Of a stretch of 64,000 nt of DNA, positions 51,301-63,780 are shown one piece after another (position 1 is the first letter of the stretch; every line of letters starts with the position of its first letter). The position numbers and the translations under genes were made by a program. Origin of the DNA: Mastigias papua (lineage: Eukaryota; Cnidaria; Scyphozoa; Rhizostomeae; Mastigiidae); the NCBI GenBank assembly GCA_964019165.1, contig OZ025268.1, forward strand, positions 14,420,859 to 14,484,858. Direction: 5' to 3'. The notes under the pieces are model-generated. The model saw only the letters and a program-made list of their open reading frames with translations. It had not been told where the DNA came from and did no database searches.

Positions 51301-53459
51301 GTTCAGTTATACAATAAACATCCTATGGCATCCTTACACTTATGGCTTATGCTGCATACATTAAATTCCATTACAACATCAATTTACCTGCTGGTTGCAT
51401 TCATATTTGTTGAAGCAACTGTTCTGCTCTTTGTTCCAGATTCAATCTGAGCATCAATATCTTTGTAACTTCCAACAGGTCTTGATGTCAGCTGTTCAAC
51501 TATAGCAGATTAGAAGAACACAATATAACAATATTTTGAAGACTACTCTTGGTAGAATATAAAACGGCAAATCTAGAGTACCGTATAAGCCAGCGTATAT
51601 GCCGCAACTCTTTTTCTGGTTGGTAGTAGATAAAAGGAAACTCTTGAAAGCATCTCTGCATGAAGCCGCATAATTTTGTTGAAATAAGACAAATTAGTTG
51701 CAGTATTTTGTAAATTAATATACTCTGGGCAGCTTGTTAAAAAAACTGTCCGTTTTATGCTTGTGGATAGGTTTGTCAATGAAGCATTTCGGCAAACTTT
51801 TGTTCGTAACTCATTTCTTTCCATTCTGCAGCTTCGCAAGATCAGTCCAACTCATGTAGATCTTGATTAAAATAAAAAGGGATAAAAGTATTTTTATTTT
51901 CGGTGCTATATAGCAAGGGCGCGTACTGCACGCAAGGGCAGCCTATAAGCAAATAAACCACATACAGGAAAGGGCTGCTAAGATCGCATAAAAAGATAAC
52001 ACTTCTCAATTTAAGGAGCTGCTACAAAAAGATAATTCGGTATCTATACATCAGAAGAACCTAGAGTTGATTATCACTGAAATTTACAAAACCAAAAAAT
52101 CAATTGAATCCTCCGTTTACTATATAAATTTCTGACGAAAAGGCAGTATAATATCAGCTAAGAAGCACGAGCAATCTAAATCTACCAAAAGTGAGAACCA
52201 TATGCTATGGTACAGATACAGTAAAGTTCATGAATCAAAGATTGTAGGCAAAACTGTGAACAGAAATTAAAACATTCTTGAAGTCAAAGAAATGTGAGCA
52301 TTGCAACTGTAGGATCTGCAATACTTTTATTTAAGGATTAGGGTATTTATAATACTCATATACTCTCTTTTTTCGTCTTTTAAATCTTGTAAATTGTTGA
52401 CTTGAATTAGCTGTATCTTAACAATGGTAAATAGCCAACTTTAAATTTAAGAATTATCATTATCATTTATTATTATAATACGCTGGCTCATAAATTAGAC
52501 CTATACACATTAGGGATTTTGATATCAACATCAAATAGCTCCCAGTTATAAGAAGACCTCTAGTCTGCCAACAAACAAAGCCTCCCCTCTACCAATAGCA
52601 ATCTAAAACTTATGGGCTTCAAGGTAGTATCATAATTAAGCACACATTGAATATTGCAATAGAGGTGTAACATCGTCTCAAAAAAAGATAGCATACCATA
52701 GAATCCAAGCTTTGGATGTTGCCGCACTTTTAGTCCTCCCTTTATTTTAAGTGTTGCAGGATTTAATAAGTCTCTCACCTACAAAAAGTATTTCAAAAGC
52801 CTGAACAGTCCTGAACATAGATGTCCAACATATAACTGCCACAATCTCATTGGCCCTCATCCAGGGGCATATCATTTTCATTTCTTATTTTTCATCATCA
52901 ATCTATTCCTATATTCAGTATGACGTAGAACTACAAAGCAGCTTACTAAAACTAAAGTAAGTGACAAATTAGCAACATAGAAGTTAAAACTGGAAAAAGG
53001 TTACATACTACATATAAGATAGTTCGACTTCAAGAAAAGTTCTGTAAATGGCTAAACTAATCAAGTAAGTTTGACTATCTTCATTGGATGATAGCTATCT
53101 TCAATAAATTAAATATTGGGGTAGATTGGGCTGTACATACTTGAAATATTATACATTTAAGGATCTTCCTTTGCAAAAGAAATAGTGGAATAGTTTGAAT
53201 AGTTTGAAGAAAATTCCAGTGGCTCTAGAGAATTTTTCTGCAAAGTAAACATACCGCATATGACCGAATAGCCGTCCGGGTCGTTCATTCAAGATTTCTC
53301 CTTCGATCCGGGAGCACTATTCGGGCAGGGGCAGTTATTCGGCAGGTGCGCACATTAACTATTGCTCGGTACAGGCAATAAGAACAAAGATTTTCAAATA
53401 TCCAACACCCTTTTCGTTATTATTATCATCATCATCATCATCATTATCATAATCATTAT

Positions 53460-53503
<44 letters not shown>

Positions 53504-54414
53504 GTCATTCGACACTGGGAGGTTATTCAGTCATTTACAGCATATGGGTTTACCAAGAGAGGTGTTCGTAAACAAGGGTATCTAAACAAGTTAATGTATC
53601 AGGCTCTTTAAATTTTTCCCTAAATTTGGAGGGATCAAATCTGGTAATTTCTTCTTGGGTGCACACCGGCCTGGTGTGATTATCAGACTTGACCGGGTGG
53701 GCAATTTTAGCAAATCACATCCTGCATAAAAGTCACACCCTTCAGTACAATGTACAATAAGATCTGCATTTTAATAGCAGCCAAGGCCAATAATACAACA
53801 GAACAAGGAATCACTTGTTGCTAGAACACTCAAATCTCCCCAAACCCTTTCCGCTTGAATTTGGAAGACTTACAAAATTAATTCTTGAGAAAACTGGGGG
53901 CTTCATCTCCCAGTCCACCTCTCCTGAGTTGCTGCTACTGCCCAAATCATGGACATTACCACCTCCACAAATGGCAGTGCCAACCAGTATGCTTTCTTCA
54001 CGATCACTCCTTTCAGCCTTACAGGCCACTCACAGTCACGATACGTGACTACTATCAATTTTTGTCACCATCCTGATATCAAGCATTTTAAAGTACTAAT
54101 GTGATAACTTACTTGCTCATTATATATCTCCAACATACTAACTGTAACCTATGACAGATCAAAATAAAATCAAAAGCTATTATCAAATATTGCCATACAA
54201 CTAGATAATTCTAAGCAGCTTAGACACTTTCTATAGAAAGAAACAGCAATTGAAATTGACTGAACTCACTGACTTGCAGTCAGATGCATTGAAGAAATCA
54301 ATTCAATAATAAAGCACTTGATGAACATGAGTACCTGATATTCTTTGCTTGACTTTTGTTCTTTCTTTGCATCAATACCTTGAAATAGCCTTTCACATGT
54401 TATTGGAACAATCC
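26175..54414 (-). CDS. kinesin-3 family motor of the KIF28/KLP-6 type, 27 exons, 5' incomplete
   Basis: I assembled this gene exon by exon on the minus strand. All junctions use GT-AG and phases agree throughout, giving about 883 residues. Exons, 5' to 3': 54414-54335, 54148-54113, 52778-52697, 51499-51388, 48755-48648, 47599-47505, 45518-45480, 45320-45250, 44500-44440, 43742-43563, 43118-43084, 42527-42447, 42331-42217, 41890-41827, 41478-41350, 40876-40680, 40196-40111, 39839-39777, 38887-38753, 33393-33310, 32889-32827, 32381-32307, 31268-31200, 30158-30030, 28329-28075, 27932-27876, 26324-26175. Order: motor, neck and coiled coil, FHA, KIF1-like middle, tail. Phrases such as [33 protein letters not shown] and [17 protein letters not shown] point to KIF28 rather than KIF1 or KIF13. 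Worm KLP-6 acts in cilia with polycystins, and mammalian KIF28 has been linked to mitochondria; the role here is inferred. The start codon and Walker A exons are not in the window. Confidence 0.93.
26670..27060. mobile_element. probable hAT-type end fragment in a kinesin intron
   Basis: On the minus strand the right edge reads CAGGGTTCGTGTAGGTCCTT then GAAAAGTGCTGGAATTTGAA, the very common CAGGGTTCGTA-type hAT terminus with repeated TTCAAGG phrases. The left end is not clear; a related phrase AGTTTTCAAGGACTATTCAG sits at about 26683. Confidence 0.5.
27441..27522 (-). repeat. tRNA-derived SINE head (copy 1, minus strand)
   Basis: The minus strand reads TGTGATACAATAGCTTACTT then AGTGGAGCACCCAACATGCA and later GCGAGTTCGAGTCCCAG. 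An A-box-like TAGCTTACTTAGTGG and a B box GAGTTCGAGTCC are spaced as in tRNA genes. The stem ends do not form a good acceptor, so this is a SINE head and not a functional tRNA. Confidence 0.7.
27588..27654 (+). repeat. tRNA-derived SINE head (copy 2, plus strand)
   Basis: AAGGTTCAGTTGATAGAGCA and GTCGCAAGTTCAAATCTGGC give A- and B-box-like segments in tRNA spacing. It lies about 65 bases from copy 1 in the opposite orientation, so the two heads diverge from a shared centre inside a kinesin intron. Confidence 0.65.
30030..40196 (-). CDS. kinesin KIF1-like middle region exons
   Basis: Eight exons after FHA. They read [60 protein letters not shown] with [95 protein letters not shown] and [20 protein letters not shown]. 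In kinesin-3 proteins this segment carries the KIF1B/DUF3694-like and C2-like folds used in cargo or membrane recognition. The largest intron of the gene inside this block (33394-38752) is filled by retrotransposon debris. The exon 39777-39839 ends at a GTTCGT donor, weak but required by phase and homology. Confidence 0.9.
30283..30482 (+). repeat. (TG)n microsatellite with TT, CG and GA interruptions
   Basis: Two hundred bases of TG dinucleotides broken by TTTG, a CGTGCGTGCGTGCGA block and GAGTG, preceded and followed by (GA)n. It lies in the kinesin intron between exons 30158-30030 and 28329-28075. The reading frames across it are artefacts. Confidence 0.95.
33750..34560 (-). pseudogene. 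CR1-like LINE fragment (RT palm to C-terminal region)
   Basis: On the minus strand [35 protein letters not shown] and [20 protein letters not shown] match the thumb region that follows the YADD box in CR1-like RTs (I..IN..L..L..WL..N.LSLN..KT ... YLG...D..LSW). A degraded VSRGL..LQ.RAAR continuation lies at lower coordinates. Multiple stops. Confidence 0.75.
34900..38270 (+). pseudogene. R2/HERO-like non-LTR retrotransposon (RT plus restriction-like endonuclease), interrupted
   Basis: Broken plus-strand frames give [20 protein letters not shown] with [11 protein letters not shown] (RT fingers) and [20 protein letters not shown]. The active-site box is degraded, [15 protein letters not shown], where FADDA is expected. 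Further on are [20 protein letters not shown], then [16 protein letters not shown], a remnant of the CCHC knuckle in front of the endonuclease. The endonuclease reads [20 protein letters not shown] followed by LTVG, the PD..(D/E).ELT signature of the restriction-like endonuclease of R2-group elements. The open frame is on the strand opposite to the host kinesin. A MITE interrupts it at 35650-36237. Many stops; inactive. Confidence 0.8.
35650..36237. mobile_element. PIF/Harbinger-like MITE inserted in the R2/HERO-like ORF
   Basis: Left end AGCCTAAGTTCCACGACCAA faces the inverted right end AGCCTAAGTTCCACGAGCAA, the match continuing TTTTCTATG. It is flanked by TTA at 35647-35649 and 36238-36240. 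Subterminal phrases ATGACAA and GCTCGTGTAGA recur in both orientations. The retrotransposon reading frame stops at the left edge (..EHAL) and resumes right after the right TTA (MMAYLINN), which proves a clean insertion. Confidence 0.88.
40680..41890 (-). CDS. kinesin FHA domain exons
   Basis: Three exons give [60 protein letters not shown] and [16 protein letters not shown]. This matches the kinesin-3 FHA fold (G...IG, H..I, VNG, L..GDR..FG..H.F). Here H..I reads HASI and the loop NHNDR replaces GDR. FHA domains in kinesin-3 stabilise the motor-tail arrangement and bind partners. A lysine/glutamate-rich helix ([20 protein letters not shown]) follows. The exon 41350-41478 uses a GTTTGT donor. 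Confidence 0.9.
42217..43742 (-). CDS. kinesin neck and coiled-coil exons
   Basis: Four exons. The neck reads [20 protein letters not shown] followed by [20 protein letters not shown], the kinesin-3 neck and first heptad region. A Q-rich linker then leads into short charged coils ([46 protein letters not shown]). These coils could support dimerisation; kinesin-3 motors commonly switch from monomer to dimer on cargo binding. The last exon ends [18 protein letters not shown] then IPPG, the lead-in to FHA. Confidence 0.9.
44440..54414 (-). CDS. kinesin motor domain exons (C-terminal two thirds of the motor)
   Basis: Nine exons carry the motor from just after the P-loop onward. They read [43 protein letters not shown], then [20 protein letters not shown] with HTIVAINF (switch I, SSRAH instead of the usual SSRSH). 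Next come [20 protein letters not shown] (switch II DLAGSE), [40 protein letters not shown] and [20 protein letters not shown]. Microtubule-binding loops and the relay region are intact, so an active ATPase is expected once the missing N-terminal exons are joined. The exon 54335-54414 starts in phase 1 (G|GG), so the previous exon must end with a G after the ATP-loop region. Confidence 0.93.
45668..46709. mobile_element. candidate DNA transposon remnant with long degenerate inverted ends
   Basis: TCCACCTTTTCAAGGATCCC then TGCGG at the left matches the inverted right end TCCACTTTTTCAAGGAACCC then TGCGG. Similarity returns deeper at TGATTGGCTGGAT(A/G)CAAA on both arms (45722 and 46631-46648). 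The interior minus-strand frame 46125-46448 is not recognised. No clear target duplication. It occupies the kinesin intron between exons 47599-47505 and 45518-45480. Confidence 0.55.
48015..48078 (-). repeat. tRNA-derived SINE head (copy 3)
   Basis: The minus strand reads TGTGATACGGTAGCTCAGTT then GGTAGAGCTCTCAACG, an excellent tRNA A-box region (TAGCTCAGTTGGTAGAGC). It shares the TGTGATAC..TAGCT leader with copy 1. The B-box side is degraded (CCTCGAGTTGGTACC), so it is not a functional tRNA gene. Confidence 0.7.
49914..50331. mobile_element. Harbinger-like MITE with internal repeats
   Basis: Left end GGCCTGGTTCAGA faces the inverted right end GGCCTAGTCCAGA, with TAA next to both ends. The interior repeats phrases such as CACGTCTGAA, TTCAGACGTC and GCCA(T/G)GCCA in both orientations, giving strong self-complementarity. 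No reading frame. Confidence 0.6.
51950..52345 (+). pseudogene. jockey/CR1-like LINE C-terminal fragment
   Basis: Plus-strand broken frames read [29 protein letters not shown] then [13 protein letters not shown], and finally [13 protein letters not shown]. This is the widespread LINE C terminus (IQERALR ... ELL..D.SVS.H..NL..L..E.YK ... W....C.CRLC.T). A tail rich in ATT/ATC repeats follows at 52447-52482, as expected for a LINE 3' end. It lies in the kinesin intron between exons 52778-52697 and 51499-51388. Confidence 0.75.
53117..53720 (-). pseudogene. deleted LINE copy related to the element at 61-63 kb
   Basis: Two blocks, about 53117-53205 and 53610-53690, match stretches of the minus-strand LINE at 61390-61475 and 61700-61860 at DNA level (for example GGGATCAAATCTG and CTGGTGTGAT(T/C)(A/G)TCAG), in the same order. 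The sequence between them has been replaced by other DNA, including a trinucleotide array. Confidence 0.6.
53417..53503. repeat. (ATT/ATC)n to (AGC)n compound trinucleotide array
   Basis: ATT and ATC units pass directly into nine or more AGC/CAGCAA units. Frames reading poly-Ile/poly-Ser are artefacts. Confidence 0.95.
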
Positions 54415-54951
54415 CTGACATGGAAGAGGTGTCTGATTATGAACCTGGATACAACTTCACACCTATATGATGCAGGACAACTACTTCAATGGCCACCCTG
54501 TAATATCGTTTCAATGACCCTAAACACCGGGAGCAGAAATTTCACCCAACGCCTTCTTCCATCATTCATTTACAAACGGCTTTGCCATTTTTGCCACGTC
54601 ATCCACTGTCACCTCACATCTCGACAACTCTGTTACGTCATCTCTGTCATCACTTCACACAGGTCATTCCTTTGCTTTCGATTACCCCCATTTTGTCACT
54701 TTCCTTACTCAGAAAGCCCGCTTCTTTTTATAGTTATTTATTAATCCATGTGTAATGATTCTTCAGCTAAACTTTTGCATATATATGTGTAAGATTATGT
54801 TCCATGTTACTCAGTAGATCAGTTCGTTCACGCTAGGTCGCATATCTCTGGCTCTGTGTTCACTGCACATTAAATAAGACCACACCAACTCCAACCATCA
54901 AAGACGAAAGGTTGGTTAACTATTACTAAATCGTCATTGAACATATAAATA

Positions 54952-55058
<107 letters not shown>

Positions 55059-55179
55059 CTTGCTGTATCTAAAACTGAGAAGCAATAATATATAGATATA
55101 TTAAAACTAAAACCTAATCAAGATCAGAAACATTAACGCTAACACAGAAACAATGCACTACAAGGATACTTTTTGTCAC

Positions 55180-55870
55180 TAGTTTTAGTGAAAAAACACC
55201 ACCCAATAATAAATCCTTCAAATCCAGACGGAACATCCAACAGATAAAGCCACACCTCAAGGAGCTGTTCAAAGAACTTCCTATAACAACAGACAAACGT
55301 CCACTAAACATAGGACATTCTGCCAGTAGCAAAAACATTATTAGCAATAAAGTTAGGTCTTTAAATCCCTTGAAAACTGTGACAGAAATCAAATTCTGCC
55401 AACCTTGTAACAATACAAACAGCCAGTGCTGTAGACAAGCAAAACGTACCAATCAATACTCCAGCAAGGTAACCAATAAGTCATTAAATATTTTCCATGA
55501 AACTACGTGTAAAAGTAAAACTGTATTATATCTCCTTGAATGTAAACGTTACTCTCTACAATACATGGGCAAATCCGAATGGCCTTTCAACATCAGTCTT
55601 AACAATTACCGACATAGGATAAAATCCGCCGACACAAACATGCTATACCTGTTGAACAACACTTTAAAGAACGAGACCATGACTTCACACGAAATATTCA
55701 ATTCGTCATTATCGAACAAATAGATAAAACTCTTGATGAAAAATCAAGAGAAGCATGAATCAAGCAACGTATTAGAGAAGCATGAAGACCTTTGGATGCT
55801 CAGACTAAATGCTTTATACACAATGGGTCTAAATAGTCGTCTCAGCAACCCCAACAACACAAATATACCC
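55180..55870 (+). pseudogene. Penelope-like retroelement, 3' end with GIY-YIG endonuclease domain
   Basis: The frame reads CQPCNNTNSQC, then KTVLYLLECKRYSLQYMGKS and EWPFNISLNNYRHRIKSADT. This is the GIY-YIG-type endonuclease of Penelope-like elements (family form IYLI.C..C..QYVG.T...F..R.N.HR..I). After a frameshift near 55640 the homology continues as HFKERDHDFTRNIQFVIIEQ. The catalytic arginine in the ..R.NNHR segment is replaced (ISLNNYRHR). The RT is missing and stops are present. Confidence 0.8.
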
Positions 55871-56125
55871 TGACAACAACAAAGTCCATAATATCACTGT
55901 ACATTCCAACCAGTCTGCTACTCATATCCCTCTGATGGACTAGACTCAATACACGTGTTACCATCAGTATTTATCTGATGCAACATATATTATACACAGA
56001 TTTAAGGTAAGTAGGAAAAAGTTCTAGCAAACTTGGTATTCTCCCGATGATGGCAGGTTAGGGGAAACTAGACGGGAACATATAACAAACTGTGATACAC
56101 TCCGAGACGTCACTTTTTATGTTCA

Positions 56126-57992
<1,867 letters not shown>

Positions 57993-58165
57993 TTTTGATT
58001 TCAAAAATATCAAATTTTGATATCAAAGGTTCAGTTTTTGATTTCAAAAGTTTCAGTTTTTGATTTCAAAAGTTTCAGGATTTGATTTCAAATGTTTCGG
58101 CTTCTGATTTCAAAAGTTTCAATTTTTGATTTCAAAAGTCTAAGTTTTTGATATCAAAATTATAA
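57993..58165. repeat. minisatellite of about 22-bp units, each containing a small palindrome
   Basis: Seven to eight imperfect units of the type AGTTTTTGATTTCAAAAGTT. Each holds TTTGATTTCAAA or the perfect palindrome TTTTGATATCAAAA. Confidence 0.85.
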
Positions 58166-58799
58166 AGCCTAGCCTCACTTTCGCACTGAGGGCATTAATT
58201 GGTTCATTTGAGTGAACTTTTGCTTCTAGTTTGCGTTGGTAAATGCCATCGTAGAAGTCAGATACATTTTCCTAGATATCGTATAATGTAAAAGCTGTAA
58301 GTGGTTGTGGTAGATGAAAGTTGATCACAAAATACCCTTTACAGAAACGGTAGTCACAGGGGATTTAAAATTATTTGATGATATGGAAAAGAAAACAGCT
58401 GTAGTGAATACTGATAATATTAAAATGCGTCATTTCTATGCATTATTACTTTGTCAATTGCACTGGACCAGAGATAGTGTGCAAATATCAAATTCAAAGA
58501 AAGCAGTGTACACAGCACTTTGATTTACGAAATCAGTAAATACAAGTTTGCCAAACCTGCCTTTCATCTAAGCACAACAAATAATAGTACAAGGTTCATA
58601 GCACTCTACATATTTTGATGTGTACTACATTTAAGAGAACTGACCACATCCAGCTTAATTGGCCTCGCACATTTATATGTTGCTGAGCTACAGTCAATTT
58701 TACCCTGGAGCCGCTCCTTTGCACTGGAAGGTATTGGAATCAATAAAATGGAATCTATACTCAATAAAATGTATATAGATACCTAGATCAATATTTGCA
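58166..58799. other. no gene recognised
   Basis: The plus-strand frame 58314-58523 has no recognised similarity; it may be the degraded upstream part of the RTE-like element. Confidence 0.3.
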
Positions 58800-60170
58800 T
58801 CATTGACGAAAAAGGCAGGGACCACAGAATGCGAGTGATATCGAACTATTAGCCTAATGAGTCACAGTACAAATTTAATGCTGAAAATCCTACTAAAAAG
58901 AATGAAAGACCTATTCGTGAAGAAATAGCAGTTGTGCAATGCGGATTCACTGAAGAAAAGGAAACTACTAATGCAATTTTGATAGTGCGCAATATAATTA
59001 AGCGAAGTATTGAAGTTCAAAAAGATCTATGATTGTGTCTTATTGATTACTCAGAGGCTTTCGATAAAATCCAACATGAGAAACTGTTTGATATACTTAA
59101 TAGACTTGACATTGATGGAAAGACTCTGCGATGGATAAAACATTTATACTGGGAACAGACGACTGAGGTTAGAGTGAACAATAAACTAAGTGAATGGATT
59201 AAAATTGAGAGAAGGATTCAACAAGGGTGCGTTTTGTCACTGGACTTATTTTCGGTGTACAGTGAAATAATCTTGAGGAAATCGAAGGAATACATGGGGT
59301 GTTAATAAATGGACGTAATATAAGCATCAGGTATGCAGATGGCACAGTTTCGATTGATGAAACAGAAGAATATTGTCAATGTATTCTTACTAAAGTTACA
59401 GAAAAATTCAGTCCCAGGGGTTGTCGGTAAATGAAGAGAAAATATATATGATGACAGTATCATAGAAGAGGAGTCCACCAATATGTGAACTTACACCAAA
59501 TGGAATCATCAAACAAATTGAAAAATTTAATTATTTAGGAAGCTTTCTAACGCCTGATGGCAAAGCTGATTGTGAAATAAAACGAAGAATTGCGTTAAGC
59601 AAAGCGACATTTAACAAAAAGATATCTATTTTTATAACTTCAAACATCACCATGTCAACAAAACAGAGCATCTTAAATTGCTATATCTGTTCTATCCTTT
59701 TATATGGAAGCGAAACATGGAGCATCTCGTCTGATATGCACAAAGGCTTAGAGACAACTGAAATGTGGTTCATAAGAAGAAGGCCGAAGTTTTCTTGGAT
59801 TGACAAAATATCAAATGAGTGAGTATTGACAATAGCCAACATACAATGCGAACTATTACAGACATTCAAAACAAAAATAATGCTGCTTTTAGGGCATGTG
59901 ATAAGCGAAAGCAGCTTAGAAAATCTATCGCTGACAGGAAAAGTGGAAGGAAAAAGAGCTAGAGGGAGACAGAGGATGACCTATCTACAAAATGCTAAAG
60001 ATTTGGCCAACACGACAAATGAGCCTTGCCTCATTCATGCTTGTCAAGACAAAGAGGTTTGCAAATGCATGATTGCCGACTCCCTTGGGCATGACACAGA
60101 AAGAAGAAGAAAGATAGCTTCATCAGACAATTCTCAATCTATACGCAAAAACGTTACACAGTTGGTATTA
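58800..60170 (+). pseudogene. RTE-like LINE reverse transcriptase remnant
   Basis: Frames on the plus strand read LCLIDYSEAFDKIQHEKLFD, LYWEQTTEVRVNNKLSEWIK, RRIQQGCVLS (RT domain with R.GVRQGCVLSP), then NISIRYADGTVSI (YADD as YADG). Further on come NYLGSFLTPDGKADCEIKRR, IALSKATFNKK, CSILLYGSETWSISSDMHKG and EGKRARGRQRMTYLQNAKDL. The order and wording match RTE/BovB-like LINEs. The second catalytic Asp of YADD is Gly and there are several stops, so it is inactive. Confidence 0.82.
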
Positions 60171-60269
60171 TTATGGAAAACTATTTACATTTTCAGAAAC
60201 TTTACGTGAAAAGGCTGTAGAATTATACAGCTATTTATATATCCATATTAATACATAGATATATATAAA

Positions 60270-60718
<449 letters not shown>

Positions 60719-60744
60719 CTTCATTTGGCTTTTGTGCCTGGATG

Positions 60745-60774
60745 ATTCAATTCAATTCAATTCAATTCAATTCT
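60745..60774. repeat. (ATTCA)n pentanucleotide, probable LINE 3' tail
   Basis: Five to six copies of TTCAA (TTGAA on the minus strand) lie 275 bases past the stop of the minus-strand LINE, where its 3' end is expected. Confidence 0.8.
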
Positions 60775-61048
60775 GATTTATCAACTCAACTCAAATACAA
60801 ATTAATCCATAGTTATAGCTAAAAAAAGCAATCTAACACGACAACAATAAATTAATACTTTTACAAAATACACTTAATATAGTTGAATTGACTAAAGAGG
60901 AGCTCCCTAAATAGTTTAAACTAATCGAGAGGGAGCCCCCCTACTAGTAATAAAAAATAATGTAACCAGGAAAAAAAAGAGAGAAAACACCAACAACATA
61001 AGATAAAAATGATAAATGAACCAGACAGACCTCACAAGCTTTTACTTG

Positions 61049-62860
61049 CTAGGTATAGGAATCAATAAAAAAGTTTTTCAATTTTGACCGAAAGGCAGTA
61101 ACAGAACCAGCAACCCGTATAAAAAGTGGGAGAGTATTCCACAAGTTAGAGCCAAAGTACTGTATAGTTTTAAGACCATAGAGGGTCGTTCGTTTCAAAG
61201 AAATGAATAGATCACCTCTAACGGCCTGTCGAGTTTCAAATCTATGGACAGAAGAATCTGGGGTGAAATAGTCATGAAAATAGATTGGTGAGATTTTATG
61301 TATAGCTTTATAAACAAATATTAAAAGGTTCAAATGAAATACATCTTCAAGCTTGAGAATCTTCAATGAATGGAATAAAGGTGTAGATGGGACTGTAGGT
61401 GATTGAAAATTTATACATCTCAGGATTTTCTTTTGTAGAAGAAATAGAGGAGTAAGGTAGTTTTCAAACGCAAGGCCCCAGACAATAATTCCATAATTTA
61501 GAAAAGATGAGAATAATGAATTATATAGGCAGATAAGAGTTGCTAAGGGGAGCCAATGCCTCAGCTTAAAGAAGAGTCCAGTGGTTCTTGATAGCTTTTT
61601 TCTAAGTTCACATATGTGGCATTTCCAGGATAGGTGTTCATCAACCAGTATTCCTAGGAACTTCACATATTTAAATTCTTTTTATATTTTCTTTGCCAAA
61701 TTTGAGAGGGATCAAATCTGTTGATTTCTTTCTGGAAGAGTGGAAAAGTACAAAATTTGTTTTTTCAATATTCAATGCAAGTTTATTACAATCCATCCAC
61801 ACTTTAACTTTTTTAAGTTCTTTGTTAACTGTTCTAATTAGTCTGGTGTGATCGTCAGCTTGAAAATAGATATTGGTGTCATCAGCGAAAAGGAAAAACT
61901 TTAAGAGCTTTGATGAATTTGGTAGGTCATTTATATAAATTAAAAATAGCAAAGGACCTAGCACTGACCCCTGAGGAACACCACATGATATTTTGCATAT
62001 AGAGGATGAATGACCATTCACAGAGACAAACTGTTTGCGATCATGCAGATATGATTTAAACCAGGTTTGAGAACTTCCCCTGATTCCATAATGTTCTAGT
62101 TTACGTAAAAGAATATCATGGTTTACAGTGTCAAAAGCTTTTTGCAAATCAATAAATATTCCACACCCAAACCTATTTTTGTCTAGGGAAGACCTAATAT
62201 TTTCAGTCAGACTAACTAGTGCATGGTCAGTTGAGTGACCACTGCGAAATCCAAATTGCAAATTAAATAGCGATTCATGTCTTTCAAGGAAGTTGTAGAG
62301 GCGTTGATACATTAATTTCTCAAATATTTTACTGAAAATTGACAAGAGGGAAATTGGTCTATAATTCGATAATTTGGAAGTAAGACCTTTCTTAAATACT
62401 GGGATTACCTTTGCTATTTTTAGCACGTCAGGGAAAGTACTGGTTTGAAGGGACTCATTTATCAAAAAAGATATGCTAACAGAGATTAGGGGGTCTAGGA
62501 GTTTTAATAATTTTATTGGGATGCTATTTGGACCACTAGCTTTACCGATCTTCAGAGATTTGATGACATCTGATACCTCAGCGGAAGTGCAAGGATATAT
62601 GAATAAAGAATCCTGATTTGAATTCGTCAGGTATGATAATGGAGTCTTTGGATTTCTCGGGATGTTCTTTGTTATGTCGCTTACAACGCTAGTGAAGTAA
62701 TGATTAAATTGATTAGCAATTTGTACTGGGTCTTTAAGTTGAGTGCCATTTTTATCAGATACATGTGAAATTGTATCTATATTATCGAACCTTACGCTTA
62801 CTATACTCTTAATGCCTTTCCAAAGTTTTTTCATATTACTCTTGTTCTCTGCAAAATATT
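61049..62860 (-). pseudogene. CR1/jockey-like LINE reverse transcriptase, nearly intact, one frameshift, 5' truncated
   Basis: The minus-strand frame gives a long RT: AENKSNMKKLWKGIKSIV, TSAEVSDVIKSLKIGKASGP (domain 0), VIPVFKKGLTSKLSNYRPIS, LQFGFRSGHSTDHALVSLTE, CGIFIDLQKAFDTVNHDILL, ISCGVPQGSVLGPLLFLIYI and FFLFADDTNIYF (catalytic ADD intact). At about 61668, in an A-rich run, a one-base shift moves the frame. The second part (61666-61049) reads FLGILVDEHLSWKCHICELR, FSSFLNYGIIVWG and ends FIDSYT. The endonuclease is missing: homology stops near 62860, next to a (GAT)n patch, a SINE head and the 278-bp (AT)n array. The youngest-looking retroelement in the window, with no internal stop apart from the frameshift. 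Confidence 0.9.
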
Positions 62861-62884
62861 GATGATAATGATATTGATGATGAT

Positions 62885-62950
62885 GACGCAATTGATTAGC
62901 ACAGGAGTCTTCTGATCTAAACATTGTGAGCTCGAATCCACACTGGGGCC
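62885..62950 (+). repeat. tRNA-derived SINE head (copy 4), followed by (AT)n
   Basis: ACGCAATTGATTAGCACAGG then AGTC (A-box-like TTAGCACAGGAG) and GTGAGCTCGAATCCACACTG (B-box-like GCTCGAATCC) are in tRNA-like spacing. About 40 bases later the (AT)n array starts. It is less like copies 1-3 and may be a different SINE. Confidence 0.55.
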
Positions 62951-62984
62951 AAATTAAATTTTCCAATTGTTGTATCCCACTCAT

Positions 62985-63780
<796 letters not shown>

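Noticed and set aside
53811..54076. overlapping short proteins in three frames
   Set aside because: No similarity, no splice logic; intron of the kinesin gene.
54349..54744. plus-strand 131-residue protein
   Set aside because: Overlaps antisense the kinesin exon 54335-54414 and has no recognised domain.
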